In this document: in pieces, positions 27,801 through 35,256 of the stretch
How the letters are laid out: each line of letters opens with the position of its first letter
Numbering within the stretch: position 1 is the first letter of the stretch
Assembly (NCBI GenBank): GCA_934045075.1
Contig: OW203721.1
Location: 26,375,181 to 26,439,180, forward strand
Source of the DNA: Yponomeuta sedellus
Taxonomy: Eukaryota > Arthropoda > Insecta > Lepidoptera > Yponomeutidae
Direction: 5' to 3'
DNA: 64,000 bases
Made by a program: the position numbers and the translations under genes
Notes under the pieces: generated by a model
Database searches by the model: none
Told to the model about the DNA's origin: nothing
What the model saw: the letters and a program-made list of their open reading frames with translations, nothing else

Positions 27801-30800
27801 TTAACATCGCTTTTAGAATATACCTCGGATAGAATCGGATATAATCGTGTAATAGAAATATCGGAACTAATATGACACTTAATTTCGAAATCCGTACCGT
27901 ACAGAACTCGAAGGTAGTATTACACTCGTGTCCTTTCGGCGAAAACCGAAGCCTACTCTAGAGCCCGGGGTATATTCTAAAAGCTAACAGACTGTAATCG
28001 TTGTAACAAATAAAAACAGCATTGTTTAGGGGTGGTTTATTTACATTAAACTCTCTACAACACCCAATATATTATCTATAACTAAAATATTCTTAACCTC
28101 AGGCAATAAGTGATGCAATGCGTGCCTTATGAATGCGTCACGTGGTAAATGATAACGTGACTTACGCCTATGCTTAGCAAATGTGTGAATGAAGCTAGTG
28201 TTAAAATTAACCAAATATCTGTTATGTGCGTATTTTGAAGGCGTTTTATTTTTAATTATTTTATATGGTTCTATGGATTCTTTGCTTTGTCGTGGCGCTG
28301 TCTGACAGAAAGTTAATGACTTAATCAATAAAAAAATAGTTAAACACAATTAGCCACAGCGACTGCACAGCGAATGTTAGCAAAAATGTGGCTAAAATAT
28401 AGTAACTGCGAAATCTAACTAACGAAACCGTCACTTGGAAATGTGCTGGTCATATTTATAATCAGAGTAAGGTATTTTGAAAAAGTATCTGCTAACGGTC
28501 GAGAATCCTTGTCAGAAGGTCCTTTACTTATGAGTAACAGAGGTCGTTATTATAGGACACGTGAGGGCGCTGGTGGCGCACCGGTAGGACTCTGGCCTCA
28601 CGTTCGTGGGTTCGAAAATTCGGATGCGTGATTTATATTATATATGTTTATTGGCTGACAAAACTTGACTGTACAGCAGCAGCAGTTATTATGTTGTATG
28701 GAAGTTACTATTAGTAAACTTCTGTAAAATTATCGTTTGTTAGTGCAGTGGATAAATCAGTTGCTTCATTCATATATGGTTGTGGGTTTAAAACCCGATA
28801 TTTACCAATGAAAAACGATGGCACCTTTGTATCGGCTGTGTCTTGGGGCAGCTTGATTCACTGATTGTATATTTTAGTATTGATTGTGTGTAGATTTATC
28901 TTTTATTGCCTTTTTCTACAGAATATTTCACAGTTTTTTTGATTCAATATTATTTATTTTTTTTGTAAATGTGACATTATGCAACCAACGACTAATTTTC
29001 TAAGTTACACATATTTATGAATTTTGATACCAATATCACTCATAGTGAACTGGCGAAATCTTGTGTGTGAGACTCAGATCTCCTCAGTCTAATCTAATTT
29101 TCAATCTGTTCCTTCAGATGTCTGCGATACCATAAACTTTATTTTACGAATGAAATCTTCACACAGCGATAATTGGAGAAGACTTGTTTCTCTCTCTCTC
29201 TCTCTCACCATTTCTCTCTTTGAGAGAAGGCTTGCACCCAGCAGTGGGCCGAGTATCAAACTTGATATCAAGAACATTGGCTTCTTCTGTTACAGTTCTG
29301 CATTGCGAATTGTCGGGTATATAGATTGTGTTGACTTGCAAATGGCGCAGCTGTAAACTGGACTTAGTTGAGATACACTTAGACAACATTGCTATAATTA
29401 TGTATCCCAAACGCTGCTTTATTTCTGTCTTCATTGAAATGTAGGTACCGCCTTTCGCTTTCATTCTCTATTCTCGATGTAAATTAGATGAAACTAGGTA
29501 TTATGCCGCCTCGCGCCGATGCATTTTGTTAAAAATTGAAACTGCTAAAGCTAAGCGACTGGCGAATTTTTTTGCTGATTATTCTTTTTACTTATTTGGA
29601 TTGAGCAGGCAGCACCAAAAAATAAAATACTCGTAACAATACGGAAAGCAGCGAACTTAATTGTTTTTGGATCATTAAATGTTTTGTGAACAAATTGAAA
29701 ACCACCCACTATTACACAAAAGTTGCAAGAGAATATAGCGTGCAATTGACTAATAAATTAATTTGATGTCAAGTTTCAAATGATTTAGTTGTAGACTTTT
29801 GCGTTTACAACTATACTTGATGATTTCTTCTCATTCACTAGCGCTTTGTGACAACTCTTGCTGTGCTTTGTGACAGCCTGTCCTTTTTTATAATATATCT
29901 CTTTGCGCAGTTTTTGGCTATTTTAATAGTAAATTCCTAAGCAAGTGCTTTAGGCGCATGTTGGGTGTACCTGACTTTCACCTGTACTTATGCATCGGCG
30001 ACGCAACACGCTGGCCTTTAGTGGGAAATATTTGGCTTGTGTATAAACAACCTCTGAACAAATCCAGTCTTTGGGATCCATTATATCACAATAGACTACG
30101 TGAATAAGGAACATGCCCCAGTTTCTGTACTTATACATACTCTTTTAACTAAATTTATATTCATATAACTTGTGTTTTATCAATAAAGAAACAAAATACA
30201 ATAAAAATGTCTTTGAACCCTGCTTAAACGCTTGCTTGTCACGCAGACGCGACACACTGGCAGTGATCACGCAAGATTCGATGACACTGGATGATGTGGA
30301 GACGCTGCTGAAGGAGACGGAGCACAACGGGTACCCGGTGGTCGTCTCCAAGGAGTCGCAGTATCTAGTCGGCTTCGTGCTACGCAGGGACCTCAACTTG
30401 GCTATCGGTGAGTTGTAAAGAGATGTCCTTTATCATCTCGAAAAGGGTCTGAGAGTCTTAATATATACTTACATAACTCGCGATGGTATCCCAGACCTTT
30501 TGGATATGTATAAGTTGAGATGATCCCACAGCGTTATCTTTCACGGAAATCTCAAATTCTTTTCAATTCATATGATATAAAATATATTCAAAAACTGACA
30601 TCCATAAAAATTTACTGGAAAATCGAAAGATGAAGAAAAGTTTGGATTACTAAAGTATAAAAACGTTATGCACGCATTGGATGTGCACCTTTAAGTATTC
30701 TGCCATAAGAACACTAGCATAAGGAATATACCAGTGCTGCATTTTTTTGTGATTAAGATTCGCATTAAAATTCACAAAACCTTTTTCTAATAAAGATTAT

Positions 30801-32614
30801 AAAAAAAAGTATAATTTGATAATATTTATCATTGTACTTTCAATATTTATACTTTTTGAAATTATTATCTTCAAACAATTTAAATGCATTTGTCATTGAA
30901 ATTTATACATAGTGAACTAAAAATCTAAGTAAACACCATGATTACGAAAATGTACCTACGATACAAAGTTTTCTTTTATGATCATAAAGCTTTATGATTT
31001 CTAATAGAAACCTTGAATATTTCTAAAAGGTCCTTAGAAAAATAAAATTGAGTATAAAAAGTGCATTCTTGCAAACTCACTCAAAGGTAGTTCGAATCTC
31101 ACGGTAATAATTCAATTAAATTTATTTCAACGTAAAAAATTGACATTCAGTTGGCTGAATGTCAATGTACAATGTAAACTGAAAGAGAAAGCCGAACAAT
31201 TCAAGTAATATCCCATCCTCTTAGCGAACGGGCGACGCACGGTGGACGGCGTGACGGGCCAGTCGCTGGCGGTGTTCGCCGGCGCCGGGCCCGCGGCGGC
31301 CGGCCCAGCGCCGCCGCCGCTCATGCTGCACCGCATTCTGGACATGGCGCCCATCACCGTCACCGACCAGACGCCCATGGAGACCGTCGTCGACATGTTC
31401 CGGAAGCTGGGCCTCCGGCAGACGCTCGTCACGCATAACGGGTGAGTTTACCGTTTTCTCCTGCTGTCCACCGGTGGGCATCTTTCTTCTTCAGGCTATA
31501 CTAGTCCACTGCTGGACATAGCCCTCCCCTGATGAGCGCCGTAGCGCAAGGTTGTGCCATCATTGGGGGGTAATCTTTGCTTGAGATTATTGAATAATAA
31601 ATCTTTTTATTCTCTTATAATTGTAACGATTTTTTACCATATTCATTAGCGTTCCAACTATACACAAACAAAACCTAACTATCGGTGAAGCCGTTTCTGA
31701 GGAGATCGATATCGATATACACGGTGACACGAAATTTTTACATATTTGATTAGCGTTCTAGTTGTTATCGTTATCAACCCTTGTATGTTCCCACTGCTGG
31801 GGACGGGTCTCTTCCTGCATTGCAGGAAGGTTAGGCCATACTCCACATACTCCTTCCGTGCTTCGCAAGGCACGTTAAGCCGTTGATGCCGGTTGTCATA
31901 TATTGGCAGTCGTTAAGCCATGTCAGTGGCCTTATGGACGGCTTGATAACTTCTGACAGTAAGGCCTGCCACTGTCCTACAATCCTCCACCAAGCCGGAC
32001 TTGGCCCCCGTTCTAGTTGTATTATACTTATATTCTATATATTGTAACCACACCATAATTTGGTTACTAAATTGTATTGGATAGTAGAAATACACCAGTT
32101 TTCGCCTAGATTCTTTTAATTTTAGGGTAAACCTAGCAGTCACTCTTTGGCTATTGTGGGGCTCCTATGAGTCCTAGAATAGAGCATTTCAGGGCTTGTA
32201 TGCGTTTAATATTGCAATTCAATTCAGGGTAAAATCAGACACGTAATGATCACAATTGCTTAGTTTATACAATATGTTGCACTGAGTTTTTAAACTTACG
32301 GTGATTATTCAACTTATTTCAAACAAATTAAACTACCAAAAAAATATCACTCGTTCCAACAGAATGTTGGGACAGTTTGTTGGGACAAGTGTTAGTGAAA
32401 ATGGTTTGGAATCGTAAGTAGAATAATCCATGCGTAGCCAGCGATGTCAAGTGTATCACCCGTGTGCCAATATTTATTTCAATATGTCGAAAATTGCGTC
32501 TCAAAACAGTATTTTGCCCGCAGGCGCCTTCTCGGTGTGATTACGAAGAAAGACGTATTGCGGCACGTGAAGCAGATGGATAATGAGGACCCCGCCTCCG
32601 TGCTATTCAACTGA
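2120..32614 (+). CDS. ClC-c: ClC-c-type 2Cl-/H+ exchanger (CLCN3/4/5 family), whole coding span
   Basis: Join of exons 2120-2152, 4845-4989, (9364-9393 optional), 9849-9988, 17479-17682, 18394-18561, 19530-19671, 21555-21694, 22648-22830, 23462-23676, 24304-24512, 25226-25366, 26384-26594, 30247-30407, 31225-31441, 32524-32614. All junctions are GT/AG and all phases agree, giving about 799 aa, usual for the family. Seen in the product: selectivity motif GSGIP near residues 223-227, GKEGP near 265-269 with gating Glu267, the proton-pathway Glu324 in LFSLEE, GLFIP near 508-512, central Tyr613 in GIYDAH, then two CBS domains (about 625-700 and 735-795). Family knowledge: these are endosomal/lysosomal or Golgi antiporters that exchange chloride for protons and support vesicle acidification; both glutamates mark an exchanger rather than a channel. 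The start is the ATG at 2120 (A at -3, G at +4); an in-frame ATG at 2102 has a weaker context. A non-coding first exon probably lies upstream. Confidence 0.93.
3077..3141 (-). mobile_element. RTE-like LINE 3' terminal fragment
   Basis: A short match to the 3' end shared with 17881 and 60490 (cttcaggctatattatgtag, tccactgctcgacatag), preceded by a CTT-rich tract equal to the element's tail. Confidence 0.6.
3893..3931. repeat. Perfect 14-bp hairpin
   Basis: Arms attgtgcgataggc and gcctatcgcacaat, loop of 11 nt. In the first ClC-c intron. Confidence 0.9.
4668..4830 (+). mobile_element. 5S rRNA-related element, truncated copy
   Basis: Contains cgcggtcaggcgca and ggatgggtgacc, then gactaccgctagtggcat and cgagcgcttccgtg as in 25884-26190. 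It ends about 15 bases before the acceptor of ClC-c exon 4845. Confidence 0.65.
4845..4989 (+). CDS. ClC-c: ClC-c exon 2, cytosolic N-terminal tail
   Basis: Flanked by tgcag and gtgagt; 145 nt, phase 0 in and phase 1 out. It encodes a Gly/Ser/Glu-rich tail ([10 protein letters not shown]) followed by [15 protein letters not shown] content is far above that of the surrounding intron. A 5S-like repeat ends shortly upstream of the acceptor (about 4668-4830). Confidence 0.85.
6863..6911. repeat. Perfect 20-bp hairpin
   Basis: Arms taagggagcactgattactg and cagtaatcagtgctccctta, 9-nt loop attatctga. In a ClC-c intron. Confidence 0.95.
7351..7513 (+). mobile_element. tRNA-like dispersed element
   Basis: Core 7409-7482 matches the core at 43484 but with acceptor-stem mismatches. 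Flanks gtaatacagagaatattgta and ggaatttttagcctctaaat are shared. It lies in the ClC-c intron between 4989 and 9849. Confidence 0.75.
9364..9393 (+). CDS. ClC-c: ClC-c candidate 30-nt cassette exon
   Basis: A pyrimidine-rich acceptor (ttgtttcag) and a consensus donor (gtaagt) bracket exactly 30 nt. The segment is phase 1 to phase 1 and open, so it can be included or skipped without changing frame. Inclusion would insert ten residues ([10 protein letters not shown]) and turn the following Ser codon into Ala. ClC-3-type genes in other animals have N-terminal isoform variation, but I have no transcript evidence here. Confidence 0.55.
9849..9988 (+). CDS. ClC-c: ClC-c exon 3, conserved pre-membrane segment
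   Basis: Acceptor tttctag, donor gtaagc; 140 nt, phase 1 in and 0 out. It encodes [17 protein letters not shown], the hallmark stretch just before helix B in CLC-3/4/5 and ClC-c proteins, then SLWNLIK leading into the membrane domain. Confidence 0.95.
10369..10407. repeat. Perfect 18-bp hairpin with 3-nt loop
   Basis: Arms ggcctctgcacctagcaa and ttgctaggtgcagaggcc, loop ctg. In a ClC-c intron. Confidence 0.95.
11462..11513. repeat. 24-bp hairpin, one mismatch
   Basis: Arms aattctatttttattagg + atttca and tgaaatcttaataaaaatag + aatt, 4-nt loop taat. In the intron upstream of the LINE. Confidence 0.9.
12491..13564 (+). CDS. LINE ORF1 protein, zinc finger, coiled coil and FP-like domain
   Basis: 357 aa from ATG at 12491 (aaaATGg), which follows a T-run. 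Residues 4-55 form a PHD-like finger (CGAC, CKSC, PCL, WNCPKC) in which the usual His position is not obvious. A coiled coil follows (about 105-175), then a segment resembling the C-terminal FP-type domain of insect LINE ORF1 proteins ([48 protein letters not shown]). The role by family is RNA binding and chaperoning of the retrotransposition particle. It is intact. Confidence 0.85.
   Translation: MANKCGACNQPILSQKLLKCKSCSQTYDLPCLNVSTAAFGQLTGEYKKSWNCPKCVTKIPKSDLTPVRSQGMSVPTENLLAPAINNVNLTRGSCRPKMLELNEDQSELSVLASEIRQLRNDMTGFKEQLNSVTISLSRMEDFERKIEARDAEIAYLKAQVYQLQNSVHSQEQENRRNELEIVGIPEQESENPMHLLLTVAKKIGVDIQESDVDEVFRTGPPRRRQPVPNDIESEPNFPRPIVVRMLRRAKREEVLKAASARRGLTTAEVTTGTPQKIFINERLTKHNRMLFRAARKRAQQYGFKFCWVRRGTIFVRQAEKKPAITIATDEELDQRVGPYSSAGDATKMPAVPRLSKD
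13948..14871 (+). pseudogene. LINE ORF2, endonuclease part, ends at frame change
   Basis: 307 aa with an apurinic-like endonuclease domain: [37 protein letters not shown], and a terminal TTDHYMP. The expected metal and catalytic residues (Asn, Glu, Tyr, Asp, Asn, His) are present. The frame terminates at TAA 14869-14871, just after an 11-A run (14841-14851). The reverse transcriptase continues in the -1 frame. Confidence 0.85.
14850..16904 (+). pseudogene. LINE ORF2, reverse transcriptase part
   Basis: This open frame runs from the A-run to TAG at 16902-16904. It starts with the conserved linker [18 protein letters not shown], which precedes the first internal ATG (14925), so ATG 14925 is not the true start. 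Reverse transcriptase motifs follow in order: [63 protein letters not shown] and [11 protein letters not shown] (catalytic YADD), then [23 protein letters not shown] and a C-terminal Leu-rich region. No RNase H domain was seen. Confidence 0.88.
17479..17682 (+). CDS. ClC-c: ClC-c exon 4, first membrane helices and luminal loop
   Basis: Acceptor cttcag, donor gtaaat; 204 nt, phase 0/0. It encodes GAHDAWSGW, a hydrophobic helix ([17 protein letters not shown]), then WMTDLKFG and the Cys-rich loop [12 protein letters not shown]. The loop carries N-glycosylation sequons (NET, NCS). It lies just downstream of the LINE insertion. Confidence 0.96.
17881..18246 (-). mobile_element. RTE-like LINE 3' fragment
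   Basis: Same sequence family as 60490-62040 (aggctatattatgtagtcc, ccagcatctgccggcag, gtttactccaacggttgtcg, tctgtcggatgcattcg). Antisense to ClC-c in the intron between exons ending 17682 and starting 18394. The coding frame is broken. Confidence 0.8.
18394..18561 (+). CDS. ClC-c: ClC-c exon 5, contains the GSGIP selectivity motif
   Basis: Acceptor cggcag, donor gtaagt; 168 nt, phase 0/0. It encodes a long helix ending in [22 protein letters not shown] contributes the central chloride-coordinating serine in CLC proteins. Confidence 0.97.
19530..19671 (+). CDS. ClC-c: ClC-c exon 6, contains the gating glutamate
   Basis: Acceptor cctcag, donor gtgagt; 142 nt, phase 0 in and 1 out. It encodes [15 protein letters not shown] and then [12 protein letters not shown]. 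The Glu in GKEGP is the external gating glutamate needed for proton-coupled exchange. A TA-flanked MITE begins 21 bases after the exon end. Confidence 0.97.
19692..19979. mobile_element. TA-flanked MITE, Tc1/mariner-like
   Basis: Inverted ends cagtctgttagcttttagaa / ctaaaagctaactggctg continue to tatacctcgg; TA sits on both sides. It starts 21 bases after the ClC-c exon ending at 19671. The inside has short repeats of aatatatccgattctatcc. Confidence 0.75.
20195..20540 (-). repeat. Dispersed lepidopteran repeat, inverted relative of 826-1125
   Basis: Starts cggccttgtgcgagtcggac and gcgtaccgaggtttcgg, corresponding to the reverse of the block at the end of 826-1125. It lies in the ClC-c intron 19672-21554. 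The right edge is uncertain. Confidence 0.5.
21119..21390 (-). mobile_element. 5S rRNA-related element, minus copy
   Basis: The reverse complement carries taagcaacaacaggcgcgg, tcaggtgctagtagggtgac and agcgctcctgtgcttcgca. Bounded on the left by the tccccattgccagggcatag block also seen at 31782 and 47865. Confidence 0.65.
21555..21694 (+). CDS. ClC-c: ClC-c exon 7, contains the proton glutamate
   Basis: Acceptor tttcag, donor gtcagt; 140 nt, phase 1 in and 0 out. It encodes [15 protein letters not shown], then [18 protein letters not shown] and FSLEE. The second Glu of the final EE pair aligns with the internal proton-transfer glutamate that separates CLC exchangers from channels. Confidence 0.97.
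21756..21838. repeat. TG/GT microsatellite
   Basis: gtgcgtgcg repeats pass into long GT runs broken by gagg. It starts about 60 bases after the donor of the ClC-c exon ending at 21694. Confidence 0.95.
21830..22075 (+). mobile_element. tRNA-like SINE, second copy
   Basis: Same family as 61515-61920: shared gggaggtcgtgggttgga, cgcttgctacgtacaatgg and gaggctaagtgcggaaatc blocks. It follows a TG-rich microsatellite in the ClC-c intron after the exon ending at 21694. Confidence 0.75.
22192..22229. repeat. Perfect 16-bp hairpin
   Basis: Arms tacgaagtaacccaga and tctgggttacttcgta, loop gagaag. In a ClC-c intron. Confidence 0.95.
22390..22612 (-). mobile_element. tRNA-derived SINE, minus strand
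   Basis: The reverse complement starts cgacctctgtggcgcagtgg and has a box B-like ggttcaaaccccagctgggg, followed by a body with ggggccagaagtaatgtacg. It lies 35 bases before the acceptor of ClC-c exon 22648. Confidence 0.7.
22648..22830 (+). CDS. ClC-c: ClC-c exon 8, membrane domain
   Basis: Acceptor ccctag, donor gtgagt; 183 nt, phase 0/0. It encodes [31 protein letters not shown] and [18 protein letters not shown], all typical of the family. Confidence 0.97.
23462..23676 (+). CDS. ClC-c: ClC-c exon 9, membrane domain
   Basis: Acceptor ccgcag, donor gtgagt; 215 nt, phase 0 in and 2 out. It encodes [25 protein letters not shown] and [15 protein letters not shown], then a variable loop up to a split Cys codon. 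Confidence 0.96.
23772..24144 (+). repeat. Two tandem copies of a dispersed repeat
   Basis: Units 23772-23961 and 23962-24144 share cgctgaatgtgttggtaagc, ttccttgaagtacgagg-like, ggttcttacgg, ggcggtacgaa and cgctgggtcagctag blocks. The first holds an extra long hairpin (gtacttcaaggaat against attttccttgaagtac). Inverted copies lie at 26860-27028 and 52507-52672. Confidence 0.75.
24304..24512 (+). CDS. ClC-c: ClC-c exon 10, contains the GLFIP motif
   Basis: Acceptor cgtcag, donor gtgagt; 209 nt, phase 2 in and 1 out. It encodes a variable luminal loop with an NFT sequon, a hydrophobic helix, [18 protein letters not shown] and GRIVGIG. GxFxP lines the chloride pathway. Confidence 0.97.
24645..25085. 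mobile_element. hAT-like MITE, 441 bp, 8-bp target duplication
   Basis: Termini TAGAGATCGG / CCGATCTCTA continue into about 30-bp inverted repeats (gcatatttgcctaaagtt), the left one with an 8-base extra ataatcgg. Direct ATTATAAT flanks at 24637-24644 and 25086-25093. Terminus and duplication fit hAT. It lies in the ClC-c intron between 24512 and 25226. Confidence 0.82.
25226..25366 (+). CDS. ClC-c: ClC-c exon 11, membrane domain
   Basis: Acceptor ttccag, donor gtgagc; 141 nt, phase 1/1. It encodes [29 protein letters not shown] and LGGVTRMT, the conserved segment before helix P. Confidence 0.97.
25884..26190 (+). mobile_element. 5S rRNA-related SINE-like element
   Basis: It opens with gagttaagcaacgatagg, acggtcaggtgca and gatgggtgaccg, which match the internal promoter half of eukaryotic 5S rRNA in order. 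The body contains gagcgcttccgtgcttcgca, agccatgtcagaggcctta and tgcctaaccttcctgcgatg-like blocks shared with copies at about 4668, 21119, 31782 and 47865. It is in the ClC-c intron before exon 26384. Confidence 0.7.
26244..26284. repeat. 19-bp hairpin, one mismatch
   Basis: Arms ttgtttcgccagcaaagat and atctttgctgacgaaacaa, loop aaa. About 100 bases before the acceptor of exon 26384. Confidence 0.9.
26384..26594 (+). CDS. ClC-c: ClC-c exon 12, last helices and CBS linker
   Basis: Acceptor cggcag, donor gtgagt; 211 nt, phase 1 in and 2 out. It encodes [33 protein letters not shown] (central pore tyrosine), [13 protein letters not shown] and VMQPK at the start of CBS1. Confidence 0.97.
26690..26850 (+). 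mobile_element. tRNA-derived SINE, plus strand
   Basis: Contains gtgaaggtgcttgggtacc, then gaggtcgtgtgttcgattcc and the body gtatcctagtttggggccag. Part of the same body (ggtcaattcccgttgagcgc) occurs at 23740-23765. Confidence 0.5.
26860..27028 (-). repeat. Dispersed repeat, copy of the 23772 family
   Basis: Reverse-orientation copy: ctagctgacccagcgaac, tccgtaagaaccatccttgt and gcgcttaccaacacattca. It lies in the ClC-c intron 26595-30246. Confidence 0.75.
27810..27994. mobile_element. TA-flanked MITE, second copy, inverted and shorter
   Basis: Shares ttttagaatatacctcgg, agtattacactcgtgt and cgaaaaccgaagcctactct with 19692-19979 in the opposite orientation. The right terminus (gctaacagactg, then TA) is complete; the left end lacks the outer bases. 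Confidence 0.72.
28560..28700 (+). mobile_element. tRNA-derived SINE, plus strand
   Basis: Box A-like ggtggcgcaccggtaggact and box B-like cgtgggttcgaa recall the head of lepidopteran SINEs. The 3' limit is not clear. Confidence 0.5.
30247..30407 (+). CDS. ClC-c: ClC-c exon 13, CBS domain 1
   Basis: Acceptor acgcag, donor gtgagt; 161 nt, phase 2 in and 1 out. It encodes [29 protein letters not shown] and [13 protein letters not shown], a typical CBS fold of the CLC C-terminus. The preceding intron (26595-30246) is one of the longest in the gene and is full of repeats. Confidence 0.96.
31225..31441 (+). CDS. ClC-c: ClC-c exon 14, inter-CBS linker and CBS domain 2
   Basis: Acceptor cttag, donor gtgagt; 217 nt, phase 1 in and 2 out. 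It encodes a variable Gly/Ala/Pro-rich linker, then [18 protein letters not shown] and [15 protein letters not shown] of CBS2. Confidence 0.96.
31481..31556 (-). mobile_element. RTE-like LINE 3' terminal fragment
   Basis: ttcttcaggctata followed by agtccactgctggacatag and gatgagcgccgtagcgc; same family as 17881-18246. It begins about 40 bases after the donor of the ClC-c exon ending at 31441. Confidence 0.65.
31782..32010. mobile_element. 5S rRNA-related element, rearranged copy
   Basis: Left part (ttcccactgctggggacgg to aggttaggccatactcc) is in minus orientation. The right part (ccttccgtgcttcgcaagg to ccaagccggacttggccc) is in plus orientation, so the copy is an internal inversion or a fusion of two fragments. 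Confidence 0.6.
32524..32614 (+). CDS. ClC-c: ClC-c terminal exon with stop codon
   Basis: Acceptor cgcag; phase 2 in. It encodes [20 protein letters not shown] and ends EDPASVLFN followed by TGA at 32612-32614, the usual C-terminus of the family. Confidence 0.97.
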
Positions 32615-32996
32615 TGGAAGCGGGCGCGAGCAGACCCCGCTGGCAATGGCGACACGATCGGGTTGAACTAACACGGTCTTGTGCGGATTTGTAACTATGG
32701 AGCAAGTTAGAAAACGATTGGTCTGAAATTGTGTTTTAGAAGGTACTTGCTGTAAATTTGGTTAATAGCGCACGTCTCGGTTGGAGCCGATACGAAACCG
32801 CAATATGCGCTATTTCGCTTTTTCTACATAGAGATGGACGACTGTTTTAAGACGCGTAGAGTTGTTGCATGCAAAAGCAAATAAAACGATATTAGATGAA
32901 GATGCGTCAAGCTGTGAACGTTGGCGGAACACCTACCAGCGACGTCTGCATACGCAACCATACATTTTATACAAAGGAATTATTTAGGTAAATGAA

Positions 32997-33002
32997 AATA
33001 AA
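32997..33002 (+). terminator. Candidate poly(A) signal of ClC-c
   Basis: AATAAA lies 383 bases after the ClC-c stop. Another AATAAA at 35202-35207, just before the satellite array, would give a 2.6-kb 3' UTR. Sequence alone does not decide between them. Confidence 0.35.
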
Positions 33003-34080
33003 CGTTATATAGGAAATTTTATATAGATGTAAACGAGACTCATATTAATGTGCTCTAAAATATCGTAATTATTACCTACATAGATAAGTTGCTTATTTTT
33101 AATTTATTGACATCTATTTTTGTAAATCTCTGAATCAAGTTTTACTGCAGTAGCCAGGTTTTAATATTTTCTTGTGTAAGCCAAACAGCAGTTGATATTT
33201 TGTTTTATCTACTTATTTCTTAAGTACCTATATGCTTATTTTTTATATTTATTAGTTTTTTTTTGTAAATAGAGAAACAAAACTAAAGATTTATTACTAT
33301 CTCGTTTTAGATAGTAGCTAGCTGTGTTGAGGTGGCTTTTTCTCGTTCTGTTGGGGCTTAGACTACAAATTAGTGCAAACATAATATTGTCTTGTGGCTA
33401 CAAAGCTCCAAAGCCAATATCTTTCTCTGTCAAAAGCTATTGGCCTTATTGTCATAGATGTAGATGTGAAGTCTCGAAAACAATATGGTGCCTCAGAAGA
33501 TATTTAATTGAATTCTGACCTTTGACAATGTAAGCCCATTAATGCTGTGTCGTATTTCTGATCTTTAGAAACAGGAGTATCGGCTAACATACTAAAAAAG
33601 GTAGCCTGCGAGGGGACCCACCTAATCAATTCAGCTACTAGAAAACGTTCTTAGGAAAATATATCGAACTTTTGAAATAGCACCAACTGCATTAAAATAC
33701 TACTTTTTTATATTTCTTGTACTCTAGTTGCATAGAATTTGAATTTTTATTAGTAACAGTATGATTGCGATGACTAAAATACTATAAAAACCATTCTTAC
33801 CGTTGGTAGCCACTCAATAAGTTAGGTATATTACTACGTATATGGTTGCTAGAGATGGTTACCAAAGTTAGTATATGGTCTTTTTGAACGGTTTCGAGTT
33901 GCTACAAAAGCCCTATGCAGTAGTTCCACTATCTCAAATAATCTCCCTGTATATTTTTATTGCAATAATCGATTCTCCTGTTTACAAGGATCAAAAAACG
34001 ATATTAGATCAATGGAGTTATTGTACTAAAAACGAAGAAAAAAGAAAAAAAAATATTAGGCTACCTTATTGTTTTGAACC

Positions 34081-34314
34081 ATTAAAAAGTGAAAATTACT
34101 TTGCTAAATTCCGCCAAAAATCCCACAAGCACCATGCGGTTAGTTAATGCACCGCCCTCCCTCCCACTGTTTCAAGCAAAAGCAAGACACGAACACACCA
34201 CCACCGACACCAATACTTGTGTGACAAAATACGCGACGCGTTTCGCCTCATCCTTAGGCTCACAAGTGCAAGTAACTAACCGCATGGTGCTTGTGGTAAT
34301 TTTCACTTTTTAAT
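34081..34314. mobile_element. Inverted-repeat element, 234 bp, asymmetric arms
   Basis: Outer arms attaaaaagtgaaaattac / gtaattttcactttttaat and inner arms acaagcaccatgcggttagt / actaaccgcatggtgcttgt pair. The left side has about 24 extra bases between the two blocks. No target duplication was recognised. Confidence 0.6.
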
Positions 34315-35256
34315 GCTATTATGGATTTCAGCAGAGTAACACCTTGATTCCATACAATGTTTTGAACCATAGCAATGCAGACACTGAAAGCTTTAATTTG
34401 ACATCTTATTTGAAAAAAATCAAAATTAGTCGAGCCGTTTAAGGTATCTCTTTAAGGTATATCTTTGCACCAGCTTGGCAACTTGTTTTTCAGTGATCTT
34501 GTGATTGTTTTTTGTCAACCATTTGGTTATCTGTCACGCAGAAGTAGGGAGTCATGGTCCATACAAAGTTACCCCAACCCCTGTACAATTTCTGAATATT
34601 GTGCTTTACTTTGTTTTAACTCTTAGTATTGGGTCCATTTTCAAAGTCGAATTCGTTTTTGTGAACAAGTGTATATACTGTACATAATATACTTACAAGT
34701 GTAACCTATTTGAGATCTATATGTCGGCCGATCGCAGCCATGTAACTGTACTAGGTAACTAAATGTAAATGAAATGGACTGAGAATCAAGTATTTGTAAA
34801 GTGAATTTATTTACATTTTAATATATCCATCACAGACGTTCATAGCTAAACGAATATAACCAGAGGCAAGTTCGTCTGAACTAGCGTCAGATGTTGTTTG
34901 ATACTCCTCTTCCATAAAGTTTAAAATTAACATCACAATTGGTAATAAACTTATTTTCACCCAACCTAGCAAGATGATTTGTCGGTTGGGCGAAAGTTAC
35001 CGATAACATTGGAAGTTGATGGGAGCCTTATGGATCGGCCCTGGTTCTAATAAGGGCTTAATGTTTTATGTAAGGAAATGTTTCAAAGGAGCACAGGGCA
35101 GCGACTAGTCCTTCATCATTGAGTCGATTTATTTATAATTAAGTATATCTCAATGTTTTGTGTTAACTGGAATAATGTAGCAAACGATGTTTTAAATCGA
35201 AAATAAATTATACGACAGAACTCCGTTTTAACTTATTCGAGCGATATGTTGAGCGG

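Larger units (their letters stand above)
26595..30246 (+). other. Long ClC-c intron
   Basis: Contains tRNA-derived SINEs (26690, 28560), a dispersed repeat (26860), a MITE (27810) and a CT-rich run near 29190. No exon was recognised in the remainder. Confidence 0.6.
32615..35256 (+). other. ClC-c 3' UTR and intergenic DNA
   Basis: No coding signal. Two AATAAA sites (32997, 35202) and an inverted-repeat element (34081-34314). The UTR end is undecided. Confidence 0.55.
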
